Positions 1 through 6,551 of a stretch of 30,743 nt of DNA are shown here, in pieces (the stretch's first letter is position 1; each line of letters begins with the position of its first letter). The notes beneath the pieces were generated by a model. The model was given only the letters and a program-made list of their open reading frames with translations, had not been told where the DNA came from and did no database searches. The DNA is from a virus. Position numbers and translations under genes: made by a program. Where the stretch lies: positions 1 through 30,743 of IMG/VR virus record IMGVR_UViG_3300020020_000125, one strand, 5' to 3'.

Positions 1-116
1 ATTTCCCGGCTCCCCGTAACTGCACATTCGCCCTCCCCCCCCGATGTCGAGTTACGGGCATTCCGCACGTGCGCGATCGCGCTCCCGCGTTACGGTGATT
101 CACGTAATCGAACCGA
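1..116. promoter_or_regulatory. Non-coding junction region with GTTACGG-type repeats
   Basis: Together with 30459-30617 this forms a non-coding stretch of about 275 bp between the end of the early operon and the start of the late operon. CCCGTAACT at 13-21 and AGTTACGGG at 50-58 form a perfect 9-bp inverted repeat around a pyrimidine-rich loop containing a run of C. GTTACGG recurs at 89-95, and TTACG/CGTAA form a small dyad at 90-107. Further copies lie at 30511-30517 (TTACGGG) and 30557-30564 (CCGTAACT). This looks like a protein-binding array, possibly for late-gene control, an origin or packaging. The function is inferred. Confidence 0.5.
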
Positions 117-127
117 TCACAGACCGG
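2..127. repeat. Left copy of 126-bp terminal direct repeat
   Basis: These 126 bases are identical to the last 126 bases of the window (30618-30743). The match stops at base 1, which is a, against g at 30617. A terminal overlap of about 127 bases is what short-read assemblers leave on circular contigs, so the simplest reading is a circular or circularly permuted genome of about 30,617 bp. A real short direct terminal repeat used in packaging cannot be excluded from sequence alone. Confidence 0.95.
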
Positions 128-473
128 CCACCGTTTTGGCCGAGTGGCACGAAAGGCAGAGCGATTGCCAGTTGCCGATCTCGTCCCAAAAGAGTGAGGC
201 ATCGCCACGGTGCGGCCGCACGTGATCCACGCACGCGGCGGGCGTATAGCGCCGAGGTGATGCGAGCCAACATGCGGACATCACGGGTACCGCCTGGCCC
301 GGGCGATCGCCACAGAGCGGGTACCGTTGCCGAAAGAGATCGGCGCGTTTCGTCCATTGCTTGGAGTACCCGCGTTGTGTTGCGGTGCCGCCTCCGTGGC
401 GATGACACCGGCCGATGCCCCGAGGGATGAGCGCGTGGCATCCTGGCGTCGTACACGGGTACAGGATCGGCAC
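117..473 (-). CDS. HNH endonuclease
   Basis: This 118-residue protein has the plan of phage HNH nucleases encoded next to terminase genes. A Cys-rich N-terminus (C7, C12, C23, H26) is followed by C54, the VDH motif at residues 82-84, an Asn at 101 and the closing LCLSCH at 105-110, which holds the CxxC-H Zn/metal residues. In relatives it nicks or cuts DNA during cohesive-end packaging together with the terminase. The GTG start at 473 is chosen because GAGGA lies 8 nt upstream and the preceding gene stops at 478; a longer ATG form to 554 would overlap that gene heavily. Across the circular junction its downstream neighbours are the TerS/TerL genes, which fits the usual synteny. Confidence 0.85.
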   Translation of the reverse strand: MPILYPCTTPGCHALIPRGIGRCHRHGGGTATQRGYSKQWTKRADLFRQRYPLCGDRPGQAVPVMSACWLASPRRYTPAACVDHVRPHRGDASLFWDEIGNWQSLCLSCHSAKTVAGL

Positions 474-477
474 GGTT

Positions 478-654
478 TCAATCCTCGGATCGCGGCCGCT
501 CGAATCGATGCCGCGTTTCTCCCACGTCCACGCAATCGGGATCGTCCTCGGCATCCTGCATGCGGATGACGATCGTGGCGAGTTGATCTAATAGCTCCAC
601 CGTGCGAATCAACGTGGTTTCCAGAAACGCGATCCGCTCTTCCAACGTCGTCAT
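478..654 (-). CDS. Small acidic coiled-coil protein
   Basis: A 58-residue protein that starts MTTLEERIAFLE and continues with a leucine/isoleucine heptad pattern over residues 4-30, so a short coiled coil is likely, followed by an acidic and then a basic tail. GAGGA is 7 nt upstream of the ATG at 654. The ATG overlaps the stop of the preceding gene as ATGA, so translation is probably coupled. The function is not recognised. Its place directly before HNH, with the SD of HNH inside its 3' end, makes it a bona fide member of the operon. Confidence 0.65.
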   Translation of the reverse strand: MTTLEERIAFLETTLIRTVELLDQLATIVIRMQDAEDDPDCVDVGETRHRFERPRSED

Positions 655-881
655 GGCCGTGTCCTCGGCTCCACGATCTCGGCACTTGGTACGTACACGC
701 TCACGAGCCATCGCAGAGCCGCGAGCCGCTCGGCCGCGTTGGCGGTCTTGAATGCTTCCGCGAGATCCCACACGGCCCGCAAGATTTGATCGCGGTTCAC
801 CGGGGCGGGCCGCTTGGCTCGCTTCCGCTTCGTGGTGATGGCTGTTGGTGTGGCTCCGTCCTCGATCAATAGGTCGCCCAT
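651..881 (-). CDS. Hypothetical protein, basic N-terminal segment
   Basis: A 76-residue soluble protein with a basic stretch TTKRKRAKRP at about residues 15-24 and then an amphipathic helical region (about 30-65) rich in Ala, Leu and Arg. The ATG at 881 is preceded by GAGG at an 8-nt spacing. Longer in-frame starts lack an SD and would cover the small membrane-protein gene upstream. No family is recognised. The basic patch would suit nucleic-acid or membrane-surface binding, but this is only inference. Confidence 0.6.
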   Translation of the reverse strand: MGDLLIEDGATPTAITTKRKRAKRPAPVNRDQILRAVWDLAEAFKTANAAERLAALRWLVSVYVPSAEIVEPRTRP

Positions 882-898
882 CGCTCTGCCCTCGCTCT

Positions 899-1003
899 CT
901 ACGTTGTAACCGCCCATTCGAACTGCAAGAGAAATCCCGCCGCCAAGATCAACACGAGCGCGATGAGGACCATCCGCCAGGCGATCGCGATCGCTCGCGC
1001 CAT
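899..1003 (-). CDS. Tiny single-pass membrane protein (34 aa)
   Basis: The predicted peptide MARAIAIAWRMVLIALVLIL continues with AAGFLLQFEWAVTT, so nearly the whole product is one hydrophobic helix (residues 11-29) with Arg at the N-terminal side. Its ATG overlaps the TGA of the preceding membrane-protein gene as TGATG, so translation is coupled. It is too short for routine gene finders. Two adjacent tiny membrane proteins recall phage lysis or superinfection-exclusion genes, but no family is recognised. Confidence 0.5.
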   Translation of the reverse strand: MARAIAIAWRMVLIALVLILAAGFLLQFEWAVTT

Positions 1004-1140
1004 CACGCGCTCCACCAGAGGCCATGAAACACCGCCGCCAAGATGCCCACGAGCGCGGCAATCGCCAGGAGTACCCACGCCACCACGATCAATTCATCGA
1101 GGCCAAACCAATGCGGCGGTGGCCGTGGCGGGCGATTCAC
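1003..1140 (-). CDS. Small single-pass membrane protein (45 aa)
   Basis: The product begins MNRPPRPPPHWFGLDELI and carries one strong membrane helix (about residues 18-39, rich in Val, Leu, Ala, Ile) with a short C-terminal tail WWSA. The proline/arginine-rich N-terminus suggests that this end stays in the cytoplasm. The GTG start overlaps the stop of the preceding gene as GTGA and has GAGGA just upstream. It is coupled to the 34-aa membrane protein downstream. Function unknown; a holin-like or exclusion role is possible. Confidence 0.55.
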   Translation of the reverse strand: MNRPPRPPPHWFGLDELIVVAWVLLAIAALVGILAAVFHGLWWSA

Positions 1141-1526
1141 TTGTCCTCGCTTACAGGGATGGCCTCTGATATCGCGGATCTCAATTGCCCGGCGGCGGTT
1201 TCGAGCGCGGTAGCAAGAGCGACCAGATCATCGCGATCGCTGTCGCGCATCCGCAATGCACCATCGCCACAGCGGTGGCCATCGATCACGTACGCGATCA
1301 AATCCTCATACGGGATTTCCCATTGCACGCTCCAATCGACACGGCCATCGGGATCGGCCTCATCCATCTCGCCTTGTGTATCAGCGAGAGCCGCGATGGC
1401 CTCGTACGGTAAATCCACCTCCACGCCAGTGGCTTGGAGAAATACCGTGATCGCCGTCGAGAATGGTGCCTCCACGGTTCGGATCTCATAGTTGTGGCTG
1501 ATGGGCATCGCATCGCGGATCTTCAC
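1137..1526 (-). CDS. Hypothetical acidic protein
   Basis: A 129-residue acidic soluble protein. The first half contains the segment TVEAPFSTAITVFLQATG and the middle an Asp/Glu-rich region (EMDEADPDGRVDWSVQWEIPYEDLIAYVIDG). The last 40 residues form a likely amphipathic helix. The GTG at 1526 is chosen because it overlaps the previous stop as GTGA with GAGGG just upstream; an internal ATG at 1508 is the alternative. No family is recognised. It sits among small accessory genes downstream of RusA. Confidence 0.6.
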   Translation of the reverse strand: MKIRDAMPISHNYEIRTVEAPFSTAITVFLQATGVEVDLPYEAIAALADTQGEMDEADPDGRVDWSVQWEIPYEDLIAYVIDGHRCGDGALRMRDSDRDDLVALATALETAAGQLRSAISEAIPVSEDK

Positions 1527-1699
1527 TTGCCCTCGCTTTCCAAGATCCGCATCACGTCCGCGAGAGCCGAGGGCGGGATCAGGCCTTGCGAATGCAGATG
1601 GCCGAGCAACACAATCACCGCTCGCTGTAGCGCGTAAAACTGCCATTGCGTGCGCTGTAACTCGGTCACGAGATCGATCGTGGTGCGCTCGTTTACCAT
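1523..1699 (-). CDS. Small helical protein (58 aa)
   Basis: The protein begins MVNERTTIDLVTELQRTQ and continues with a moderately hydrophobic helix (YALQRAVIVLLGHLHSQG, about residues 21-38). The ATG at 1699 has GGGAG 8 nt upstream. The gene overlaps the end of the 52-aa ORF before it and the start of the 129-aa gene after it. Function not recognised. The hydrophobic stretch is short and interrupted by His, so membrane insertion is doubtful. Confidence 0.55.
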   Translation of the reverse strand: MVNERTTIDLVTELQRTQWQFYALQRAVIVLLGHLHSQGLIPPSALADVMRILESEGK

Positions 1700-1851
1700 C
1701 GGCCCAACTCCCGAATCCGTTGACACAATCCACGAGTGAGCCGATACGCGGCATCGGCATCTCCGAGCGCGATCGCGTGGCGAATCGAAATAGCCCACGG
1801 ATTGATGATCGTGTTATCACTCCAATCGGCCACGAGTTGACGCACGCTCAT
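1693..1851 (-). CDS. Small hypothetical protein (52 aa)
   Basis: This ORF starts MSVRQLVADWSDNTIINPW and ends RIRELGRW. It fills the gap between RusA and the following small gene exactly: its ATG overlaps the RusA stop as ATGA, and its TAA overlaps the next gene's start by 7 nt. That tight fit is the main support for calling it real. The sequence is helical and slightly basic at the C-terminus. No family is recognised. Confidence 0.5.
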   Translation of the reverse strand: MSVRQLVADWSDNTIINPWAISIRHAIALGDADAAYRLTRGLCQRIRELGRW

Positions 1852-2345
1852 CGCGTCACCATGCCGCGTGCTGTGATCTCTGAGAGCGAGATCGTGGAGT
1901 CTGGATCGATCCCCTCGACGGATACATCGCAGTAGGGATTGGCCAGGTGTGGCGCGTAGTACTTGGTGGCGTGCAACTCCACCACCTGTGAATCATCCCG
2001 ATAGAGCACGCCCGAGAGCGCATCGAGGACCGAGCGCGAGAGCTTATCGATGTCGGGAGCGGTGAGATGCGGGATCGTGCGGGCCTTGATCGATTTGGGC
2101 CGAGGGAGCGCAAAGGCCACACGCACACGCACGGCCGCGATCATGAATCCCCGAGCGATGCCGGCACCCTGGCGCAAGGCGGCCTCGTTCAAGGTGCGCG
2201 ATGCGGTCTCGGCCACGAGTTGCGACCATGATTTGACCGAGCGATTCGAGTCGGTGACGATCGGAAACTTCATCCCGCGTGGCGTGTACGCTTTCAGATT
2301 GCCTTTTGGTTGCGCGATCCCGTAGACGCGAAACGTAATCGTCAT
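1848..2345 (-). CDS. rusA: RusA-type Holliday junction resolvase
   Basis: This 165-residue protein matches the RusA family (crossover junction endodeoxyribonuclease) in length and motifs. The signature PDIDKLSRSVLDAL occupies residues 97-110 and is followed by the DDSQVVEL segment at 117-124. Asp98, Asp100 and Asp118 correspond to the metal-binding acidic residues known in RusA. It resolves branched DNA made during recombination-dependent replication, and so partners the RecT and exonuclease genes of the same operon. The start overlaps the preceding stop as ATGA. Confidence 0.93.
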   Translation of the reverse strand: MTITFRVYGIAQPKGNLKAYTPRGMKFPIVTDSNRSVKSWSQLVAETASRTLNEAALRQGAGIARGFMIAAVRVRVAFALPRPKSIKARTIPHLTAPDIDKLSRSVLDALSGVLYRDDSQVVELHATKYYAPHLANPYCDVSVEGIDPDSTISLSEITARGMVTR

Positions 2346-2716
2346 CGCGGCCCCACGAGATCAGCCGGCGGCATCTCGATCGCTCGGCCGATCGGCCGCC
2401 AGATGTGCAACGTGTGCGGGTGACAGTTCACGTACTCGGATGCGGCCGGGTGGAATTGCACGGCCTCATCCTCGGGATCCCAAAAGAGCGATTTCACAAA
2501 ACACATTTCGCGCCATGAGGGCGTGCGCTCTCGTTTGCCGTTCCATGCGTGTACGCTCACGTGCTCCCATCCCTCACCATCGGATGCGATGAGCCACAAA
2601 TCCCATCCCGGCTCCGGCGATCCCATACTGAATGCGCCGTTGTTACCATCGGCCTCCGTGGTGCCGAGTTGCGGGTGCGAGCGGATGCGGGCGTACTCGG
2701 GTACGTGGAAACTCAC
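2342..2716 (-). CDS. DUF7694-like phage protein
   Basis: A 124-residue protein with a pattern familiar from a phage domain of unknown function: a WEHVSV segment near residue 50, then PSWREMCFVKSLFWDPEDEA, VQFHPA, and a C-terminal CHPHTLHIWRP. Aromatic and His residues dominate the conserved part. Such proteins recur in early regions of siphophages. The family name is assigned from memory of these motifs and is tentative. Both ends overlap neighbours (ATGA with RusA; 4 nt with the gene before). Confidence 0.65.
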   Translation of the reverse strand: MSFHVPEYARIRSHPQLGTTEADGNNGAFSMGSPEPGWDLWLIASDGEGWEHVSVHAWNGKRERTPSWREMCFVKSLFWDPEDEAVQFHPAASEYVNCHPHTLHIWRPIGRAIEMPPADLVGPR

Positions 2717-3273
2717 GATGCCACTCGCTCGGGATCGGAGATCGGAATATCCCGCGAGACGATCTGATTACATTGCGGGCATCGGTGTACCGTGGTCTCG
2801 CCCACGTATTGATCGGGCGGTACGATCTCCCACGTGATGCACGTGCGTCCGGTGATGCGGCATGGCCGCTCGCCCACTTCGCGCACCAATCCGCGATCCC
2901 GCAATTCGGTAAACCGAGTACGGAGATTGTTACTCGTGACTTGCGCGAGGCCTGGCAGATGTTGATCTTTCAGGTACTCCAATACTTCATGCGCGGTGGC
3001 GATCCCGATCGCACGGAGGCCCATCCACACCTGTTGCCGCCGCGTTTCGATGATCCCCGAATCCACCGCGTTATAGAACGCTTGGATCGATGTCTCACGC
3101 GTGCCCGCGATCGTGCTCTGTGGCGCGGCCGGCTCCGGTGCGGCGGCCTCGGCCTCGGCCTCGATCTGCCCTTGCCGGCCATCGCACACGAGCCAATGAT
3201 TCGGTGAGGACGCATCGCCACCGCAGTGCGGGCAGACCGGCGGATCAAAGAGGGACGATTGATCGTTCACCAT
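2713..3273 (-). CDS. Winged-helix DNA-binding protein with two Zn ribbons
   Basis: In this 186-residue protein the N-terminus has CPHCGG (14-19), with another Cys near 30. A Pro/Ala-rich linker (about 38-55) leads to a winged-helix-like region (about 65-135) containing IGIATAHEVLEYLKDQ and TSNNLRTRFTELRDRGLVREVG, the typical recognition helix plus wing of an MarR/ArsR-like fold. The C-terminus has another CPQC pair. It is probably a DNA-binding regulator or replication accessory factor. The start overlaps the methyltransferase stop by 7 nt. Confidence 0.65.
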   Translation of the reverse strand: MVNDQSSLFDPPVCPHCGGDASSPNHWLVCDGRQGQIEAEAEAAAPEPAAPQSTIAGTRETSIQAFYNAVDSGIIETRRQQVWMGLRAIGIATAHEVLEYLKDQHLPGLAQVTSNNLRTRFTELRDRGLVREVGERPCRITGRTCITWEIVPPDQYVGETTVHRCPQCNQIVSRDIPISDPERVAS

Positions 3274-3974
3274 CGCATCGTCTCCACATTGGGCGGGGCC
3301 TCGGTGTCTGCGCTCGGCGTGGCGATCTCCGCAAAGAGGGATCCTTGTGAGAGCCGCGAGGCCGCGATCTCGCAGTACTTTTCATCGCGCTCGATCCCGA
3401 CGCATCGCCGGCCTAATCGCTTGCACGCCACGAGCGTGGTACCGGATCCCATGAACGGATCGAGTACGGGGCCGCTCGCTTTGTGCGCCATCTGTAGGCT
3501 CCACAGCATCAACGCCTCCGGCTTTTGCGTCGGGTGGAGCCGGTGGCCTTTCGTATCGCCTCGGCCGACCGGCATGTTGAAAATGCGGAGCGTGCCGAAA
3601 TCAAAATTCGTCCACGCCATCTCGCCATCGGCAAAGTGCATCCCGCGAATGCCTTTATCCCAAATCAGCGGGGCACGCGTGCGGCCGAGGGTGGAGCCGA
3701 GATAGTTCCCGCCCCACACGATCGAGTACTTCGCCAGGTTGATGCACGCCACCAGCAACGCGGGATCGGGAGCGACATCCCACGCGTTGATGCCGGCGAT
3801 CTCATCGGCGCGTAGGGAGTTGCCGCCAGTAGCGGACCACGAGCCGATGCCGTACGGCGGATCGGTGAGCAACAGATCAAACGATTTCGTCCGGAGGCCG
3901 CACCACTGATCAATCACGTCATCGGTGGCTCCGTGGTAGATCGTGGCGTGCGCGTCCTCGTAATAGACGCGCAT
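3267..3974 (-). CDS. Beta-class DNA adenine methyltransferase
   Basis: A 235-residue SAM-dependent DNA methyltransferase. The catalytic motif IV DPPY is at residues 38-41, HPTQKP at 147-152, and the SAM-binding motif DPFMGSGTT at 172-180. The order IV-target region-I defines the beta class, and DPPY favours N6-adenine as product, though N4-cytosine cannot be excluded. No restriction enzyme is adjacent, so it is an orphan enzyme that could protect phage DNA or tune its own genes. The ATG at 3974 overlaps the previous stop as TGATG. The target is unknown; the abundance of GATC makes that site a candidate. Confidence 0.92.
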   Translation of the reverse strand: MRVYYEDAHATIYHGATDDVIDQWCGLRTKSFDLLLTDPPYGIGSWSATGGNSLRADEIAGINAWDVAPDPALLVACINLAKYSIVWGGNYLGSTLGRTRAPLIWDKGIRGMHFADGEMAWTNFDFGTLRIFNMPVGRGDTKGHRLHPTQKPEALMLWSLQMAHKASGPVLDPFMGSGTTLVACKRLGRRCVGIERDEKYCEIAASRLSQGSLFAEIATPSADTEAPPNVETMRW

Positions 3975-4654
3975 CACCCGTCCTCGCCTGGCTCGCGCTC
4001 GCGCTCGTGCGCGGCTCGGATCCGGTGCCAGGCCTCGCGGCGGGCATCGGCGATGCGGTCCTCGCGGCTCGCGGCCTCGGCCCCGGCGGCCACCTCGGGG
4101 ATCGCCGGCACCGGCTCGCCAGCGCACGATGGGCATCGCAGCTTGCGCCACCCGCCGCCGGCATTGCTCGCCAGCATGAGCACGGCCGAGCCGCCGGCCA
4201 TCATCTCGCCGCACCCGCCGCACCGGAGGGCTGAGCCAAGCCGCATCCAGATCCGCATCGCTCGCTCCCTCACCTCGGCTATAACCGGCGGCCGCGCTCC
4301 GAGGCCGTGGAGCCACGCGGCCGCCTCCGTGTGGGGTAGGCCTCCCCCGCCGCCGCTCGTGCGAGGGCGGGCCGCCTGGCCCGCCGGCCGGCGGCTCTCC
4401 ACGCGATCGAGGACGCGCCACACGAGGGCCGATGAATAGCTGAGCCGTAACCGAGCGCATGCCACCTTGACGGCCTCGGCGGCATCGCCCCCGCGATCGG
4501 ACGTGCCGCGCAACACCGCACGCGCCAGGCGCAAATAGAGCCGGAGATCGGCGGCCGGATTTTCGTGTTCGATCAAGGGCATGAGCGGCGGAGCCGGTTC
4601 TAATTGTTGGTAGTACGATCCCCGTGTTCTACGGAGATCGATCGGTACGTCCAT
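3974..4654 (-). CDS. Zn-finger hypothetical protein
   Basis: This 226-residue protein has a helical N-terminal half (about 30-90, Ala/Arg/Leu-rich) and a Gly-rich linker around 100-107. A zinc-ribbon-like segment then shows CGGCGEMM (about 143-150) and RCPSC (about 171-175), the two Cys pairs expected of a four-Cys Zn site, and an acidic/basic helical tail follows. No family is recognised. It follows the replication gene and precedes the methyltransferase. The start at 4654 has only a weak AGG upstream; ATG at 4582 is an alternative with no SD. Confidence 0.6.
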   Translation of the reverse strand: MDVPIDLRRTRGSYYQQLEPAPPLMPLIEHENPAADLRLYLRLARAVLRGTSDRGGDAAEAVKVACARLRLSYSSALVWRVLDRVESRRPAGQAARPRTSGGGGGLPHTEAAAWLHGLGARPPVIAEVRERAMRIWMRLGSALRCGGCGEMMAGGSAVLMLASNAGGGWRKLRCPSCAGEPVPAIPEVAAGAEAASREDRIADARREAWHRIRAAHEREREPGEDG

Positions 4655-4669
4655 CGCCTGTACGTACTA

Positions 4670-4687
4670 GATACTGATACTGATACT
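4670..4687. repeat. Three tandem GATACT hexamers
   Basis: GATACT is repeated perfectly three times in the short gap after the DUF1376 gene, directly beside the 12-bp iterons. It lies in a locally AT-richer stretch, as expected near a DNA-unwinding element. The role is inferred from position. Confidence 0.7.
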
Positions 4688-4693
4688 GCCTCG

Positions 4694-4793
4694 CGTTATG
4701 GTGGTCGTTATGGTGCGCGTTATGGTGCGTGCCGCAATCGTTACGCTATTCGTTATGGTCCGCGTTATGGTGTCCGTTATGGTGCGCGTTATG
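4694..4793. repeat. 12-bp iterons (CGTTATGGTGCG-type), candidate origin
   Basis: Copies of CGTTATGGTNNN start at 4694, 4706, 4718, 4739 (degenerate), 4751, 4763, 4775 and 4787 (partial). They run in two phased blocks of period 12, with a 9-bp interruption at 4730-4738. The array overlaps the 3' end of the DUF1376 gene and continues past its stop codon. Iterons inside or beside the initiator gene are the classic lambda-O arrangement, so this is a good candidate replication origin. The exact 12-bp period also means it encodes a repetitive His/Asn tail. Confidence 0.7.
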
Positions 4794-5141
4794 TTTTTCG
4801 CGGTAATTGCGTTGTCTTTCCGCTCGCATTTGTGATTCACGTCGTACGGTTGTGAGGGTGCGATTTCGGAGGGTGCCGCGATCGTTTTCAAAGTAACGAA
4901 GTACGTTTTTTCTGATGAATTTCCACCGAATCGGATCGCCCGAGGCCTTGGCGAGTAGGGCCGGATCGTTGGGAATCCCGCCGCCTCTGAGCCACGCCTC
5001 ATCCAGCAAATTCCGATACGCGCCTTGCTCTTCGATCGTGAGATCCATGAACGCTTGAGATTGCCGCCACCGATCGATAAACCAGAACATCCCGCGTAAC
5101 GCCACCGGCCGCCGGGATCCCGTGAATGTGGGCCGCGCCAT
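4746..5141 (-). CDS. DUF1376/YdaU-type replication protein
   Basis: A protein of about 131 residues whose N-terminal domain resembles the DUF1376 family (YdaU-like, often near phage replication genes): FWFIDRWRQSQAFMDL, EEQGAYRNLLDEAW, then GGIPNDPALLAKASGD and a segment ending VLRYFE. The C-terminus becomes a repetitive HHNGHHNADHNE tail encoded by the iterons. The protein is short; related proteins often continue into a helicase-loader-like part, which is absent here. GTG at 5144 (GTGA overlap) and ATG at 5141 (TGATG overlap) are both possible starts; the ATG is given. An origin-binding role is inferred. Confidence 0.8.
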   Translation of the reverse strand: MARPTFTGSRRPVALRGMFWFIDRWRQSQAFMDLTIEEQGAYRNLLDEAWLRGGGIPNDPALLAKASGDPIRWKFIRKNVLRYFENDRGTLRNRTLTTVRRESQMRAERQRNYREKHNAHHNGHHNADHNE

Positions 5142-5821
5142 CACCGCACCGGGTCATCCGTGAAGTAGAAATCGATGCCGGGGATCCTCGCGCTCTCTTT
5201 CATCGCTCGGGCATATGCCCCGATCCGCTTCTCGTCCACGATGAGGTACTCCCGGGGCACGAGGGCGGGCGAGACGATGCGGGCGTGCCATCGCCGGGTG
5301 AATTTCAAGCCGTCCACCTGGCGCGTGAGATCGGGCAACACCACCACCGGAGCCGGGGCCGCCACGGCCTCGGCCACTACCGCCGCCGCCAGCGCGTGAT
5401 CGCCTTGGCGTTCGAGGATCGCGGCCTCGGCCACCGCATCGGCCTCGCGCTCGATTCGGCGGCGGTCCTCTTCCACGCGCTCGGCCTCGCGTCGGCGCAC
5501 GTCCTCGGCCGCCTTGTACGCGGAGATCGCCAGGGCCTTACTGTGATCGGCTCGCCGGAGCGGATCGAGGATTTGATTCTCGCGTTCGCATAACGCCCGC
5601 CAGAGTTGATGCGCCATCTTTTTGAGCGGGCCAAAGTACGCCTCGCCGGCTTTGATAGCGCGGCCAAGATCCTGGCGATCGCGCACGGCTTGATCGAGCG
5701 TGTAGAGATTGCAGACCGGGCCATCCCCGAGCCGGCGGATCAACGCGTCGCCCTCGGTGGCCAACTCCGTGCCCACGGATTGCGCGGCCGCCGGATCTTG
5801 GACGGTGAGCGCGGCGGCCAC
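5141..5821 (-). CDS. Coiled-coil recombination-associated protein
   Basis: The 226 residues contain a long charged coiled coil (about 88-145, with runs such as RRREAERVEEDRRRIEREAD). A compact C-terminal domain (about 165-226) includes VPREYLIVDEKRIGAYARAM and RIPGIDFYF. Proteins with this coiled coil plus a VPxEYL...K...IPG tail commonly sit beside RecT/exonuclease genes in phages, but their biochemical role is not established to my knowledge. The GTG start overlaps the preceding TAG by one base (TAGTG). Confidence 0.65.
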   Translation of the reverse strand: MAAALTVQDPAAAQSVGTELATEGDALIRRLGDGPVCNLYTLDQAVRDRQDLGRAIKAGEAYFGPLKKMAHQLWRALCERENQILDPLRRADHSKALAISAYKAAEDVRRREAERVEEDRRRIEREADAVAEAAILERQGDHALAAAVVAEAVAAPAPVVVLPDLTRQVDGLKFTRRWHARIVSPALVPREYLIVDEKRIGAYARAMKESARIPGIDFYFTDDPVR

Positions 5822-6543
5822 TACCGCCGCCCCTCCGGACGCACGCGCCAGGATGTGAGGCGGGCCGCGATCGATTGCAGTTCAAACGCGAGCGCGGCCA
5901 CCGCCGCCGGGTAGAGCCACAGATTCGGATCCGCCGGCCCCACGTGATTGAATGCCGGTTCGGCCTCGGGCGACACCGAATCCAGAATGATGTCGTACGT
6001 GCCGGCGGCCACGCCCTTGGCCGTGCCGAGCAACATCACCGCATCCACCGCGTGGCCGTTGTACTGATTCTGCCCGGGCGTTTTGGCGACGTGCCCCCAC
6101 TTCTGCGAATGCTCGCGGTGGAGCGCATCACAGACCGCCTCGGTGAACTGCCCGCACCCGTCATGCGTGTGGAGATTCGCATCGGTGGTGCGGTACACCT
6201 CATCGATGATCTCTTGCGGGGTGCGCGTCGAATCGGGATCCACCGGATCGATCGGATCGCCCGACGCCACGAGCATGTAATCGTCCACCTGTAAGCGGGC
6301 GATCTGAGTCTCGGGATTCAACGCCAGGAATCCGCGCACGTGCATCGGCACGTAGCCATCGCGCTCCACGGTGAGCCACGCCCCTTGCTGATCCGGAATG
6401 TCATCGGGCACGTAGATGATTTGCCCGGGGCGGCCATCGGGAGCGGTGTACGGGCCGCCCGGGATGCCGGTGCCGGTGGCATCGGGCGTAAACATGACGG
6501 CGGCATCCAGTGGTGTCGGGTACACGATCATCGAGTACGGCAT
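5821..6543 (-). CDS. Unknown protein with conserved-looking Cys/His motifs
   Basis: 240 residues. The N-terminal third is beta-rich with no signal peptide. The second half holds THDGCGQFTEAVCDALH (C130, C138), then GQNQYNGHAVDAVM (H164), GTYDIILDSV (D184) and a Trp/Pro-containing end. A Cys...His...Asp order of this kind occurs in papain-fold NlpC/P60 or CHAP enzymes, but no decisive family motif is visible, so peptidase function is only a hypothesis. The start at 6543 has AGGAGA 5 nt upstream. It lies between the exonuclease and the coiled-coil protein, an unusual place for a lysin. Confidence 0.65.
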   Translation of the reverse strand: MPYSMIVYPTPLDAAVMFTPDATGTGIPGGPYTAPDGRPGQIIYVPDDIPDQQGAWLTVERDGYVPMHVRGFLALNPETQIARLQVDDYMLVASGDPIDPVDPDSTRTPQEIIDEVYRTTDANLHTHDGCGQFTEAVCDALHREHSQKWGHVAKTPGQNQYNGHAVDAVMLLGTAKGVAAGTYDIILDSVSPEAEPAFNHVGPADPNLWLYPAAVAALAFELQSIAARLTSWRVRPEGRR

Positions 6544-6551
6544 CGGCTCTC

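Noticed and set aside
3974-4460. N-terminal extension of the methyltransferase frame up to 4460
   Set aside because: It would overlap the Zn-finger gene completely; the ATG at 3974 with TGATG overlap gives a normal beta-class length and N-terminus.
4694-4793. CRISPR-like array
   Set aside because: The units are contiguous 12-bp tandem repeats without unique spacers, and no cas genes are present; iterons fit better.
4667-5002. Alternative minus-strand frame with ITRTIT-type repeats
   Set aside because: The repeats are only the 12-bp iterons read in another frame; the DUF1376 frame has family motifs and fits the operon spacing.
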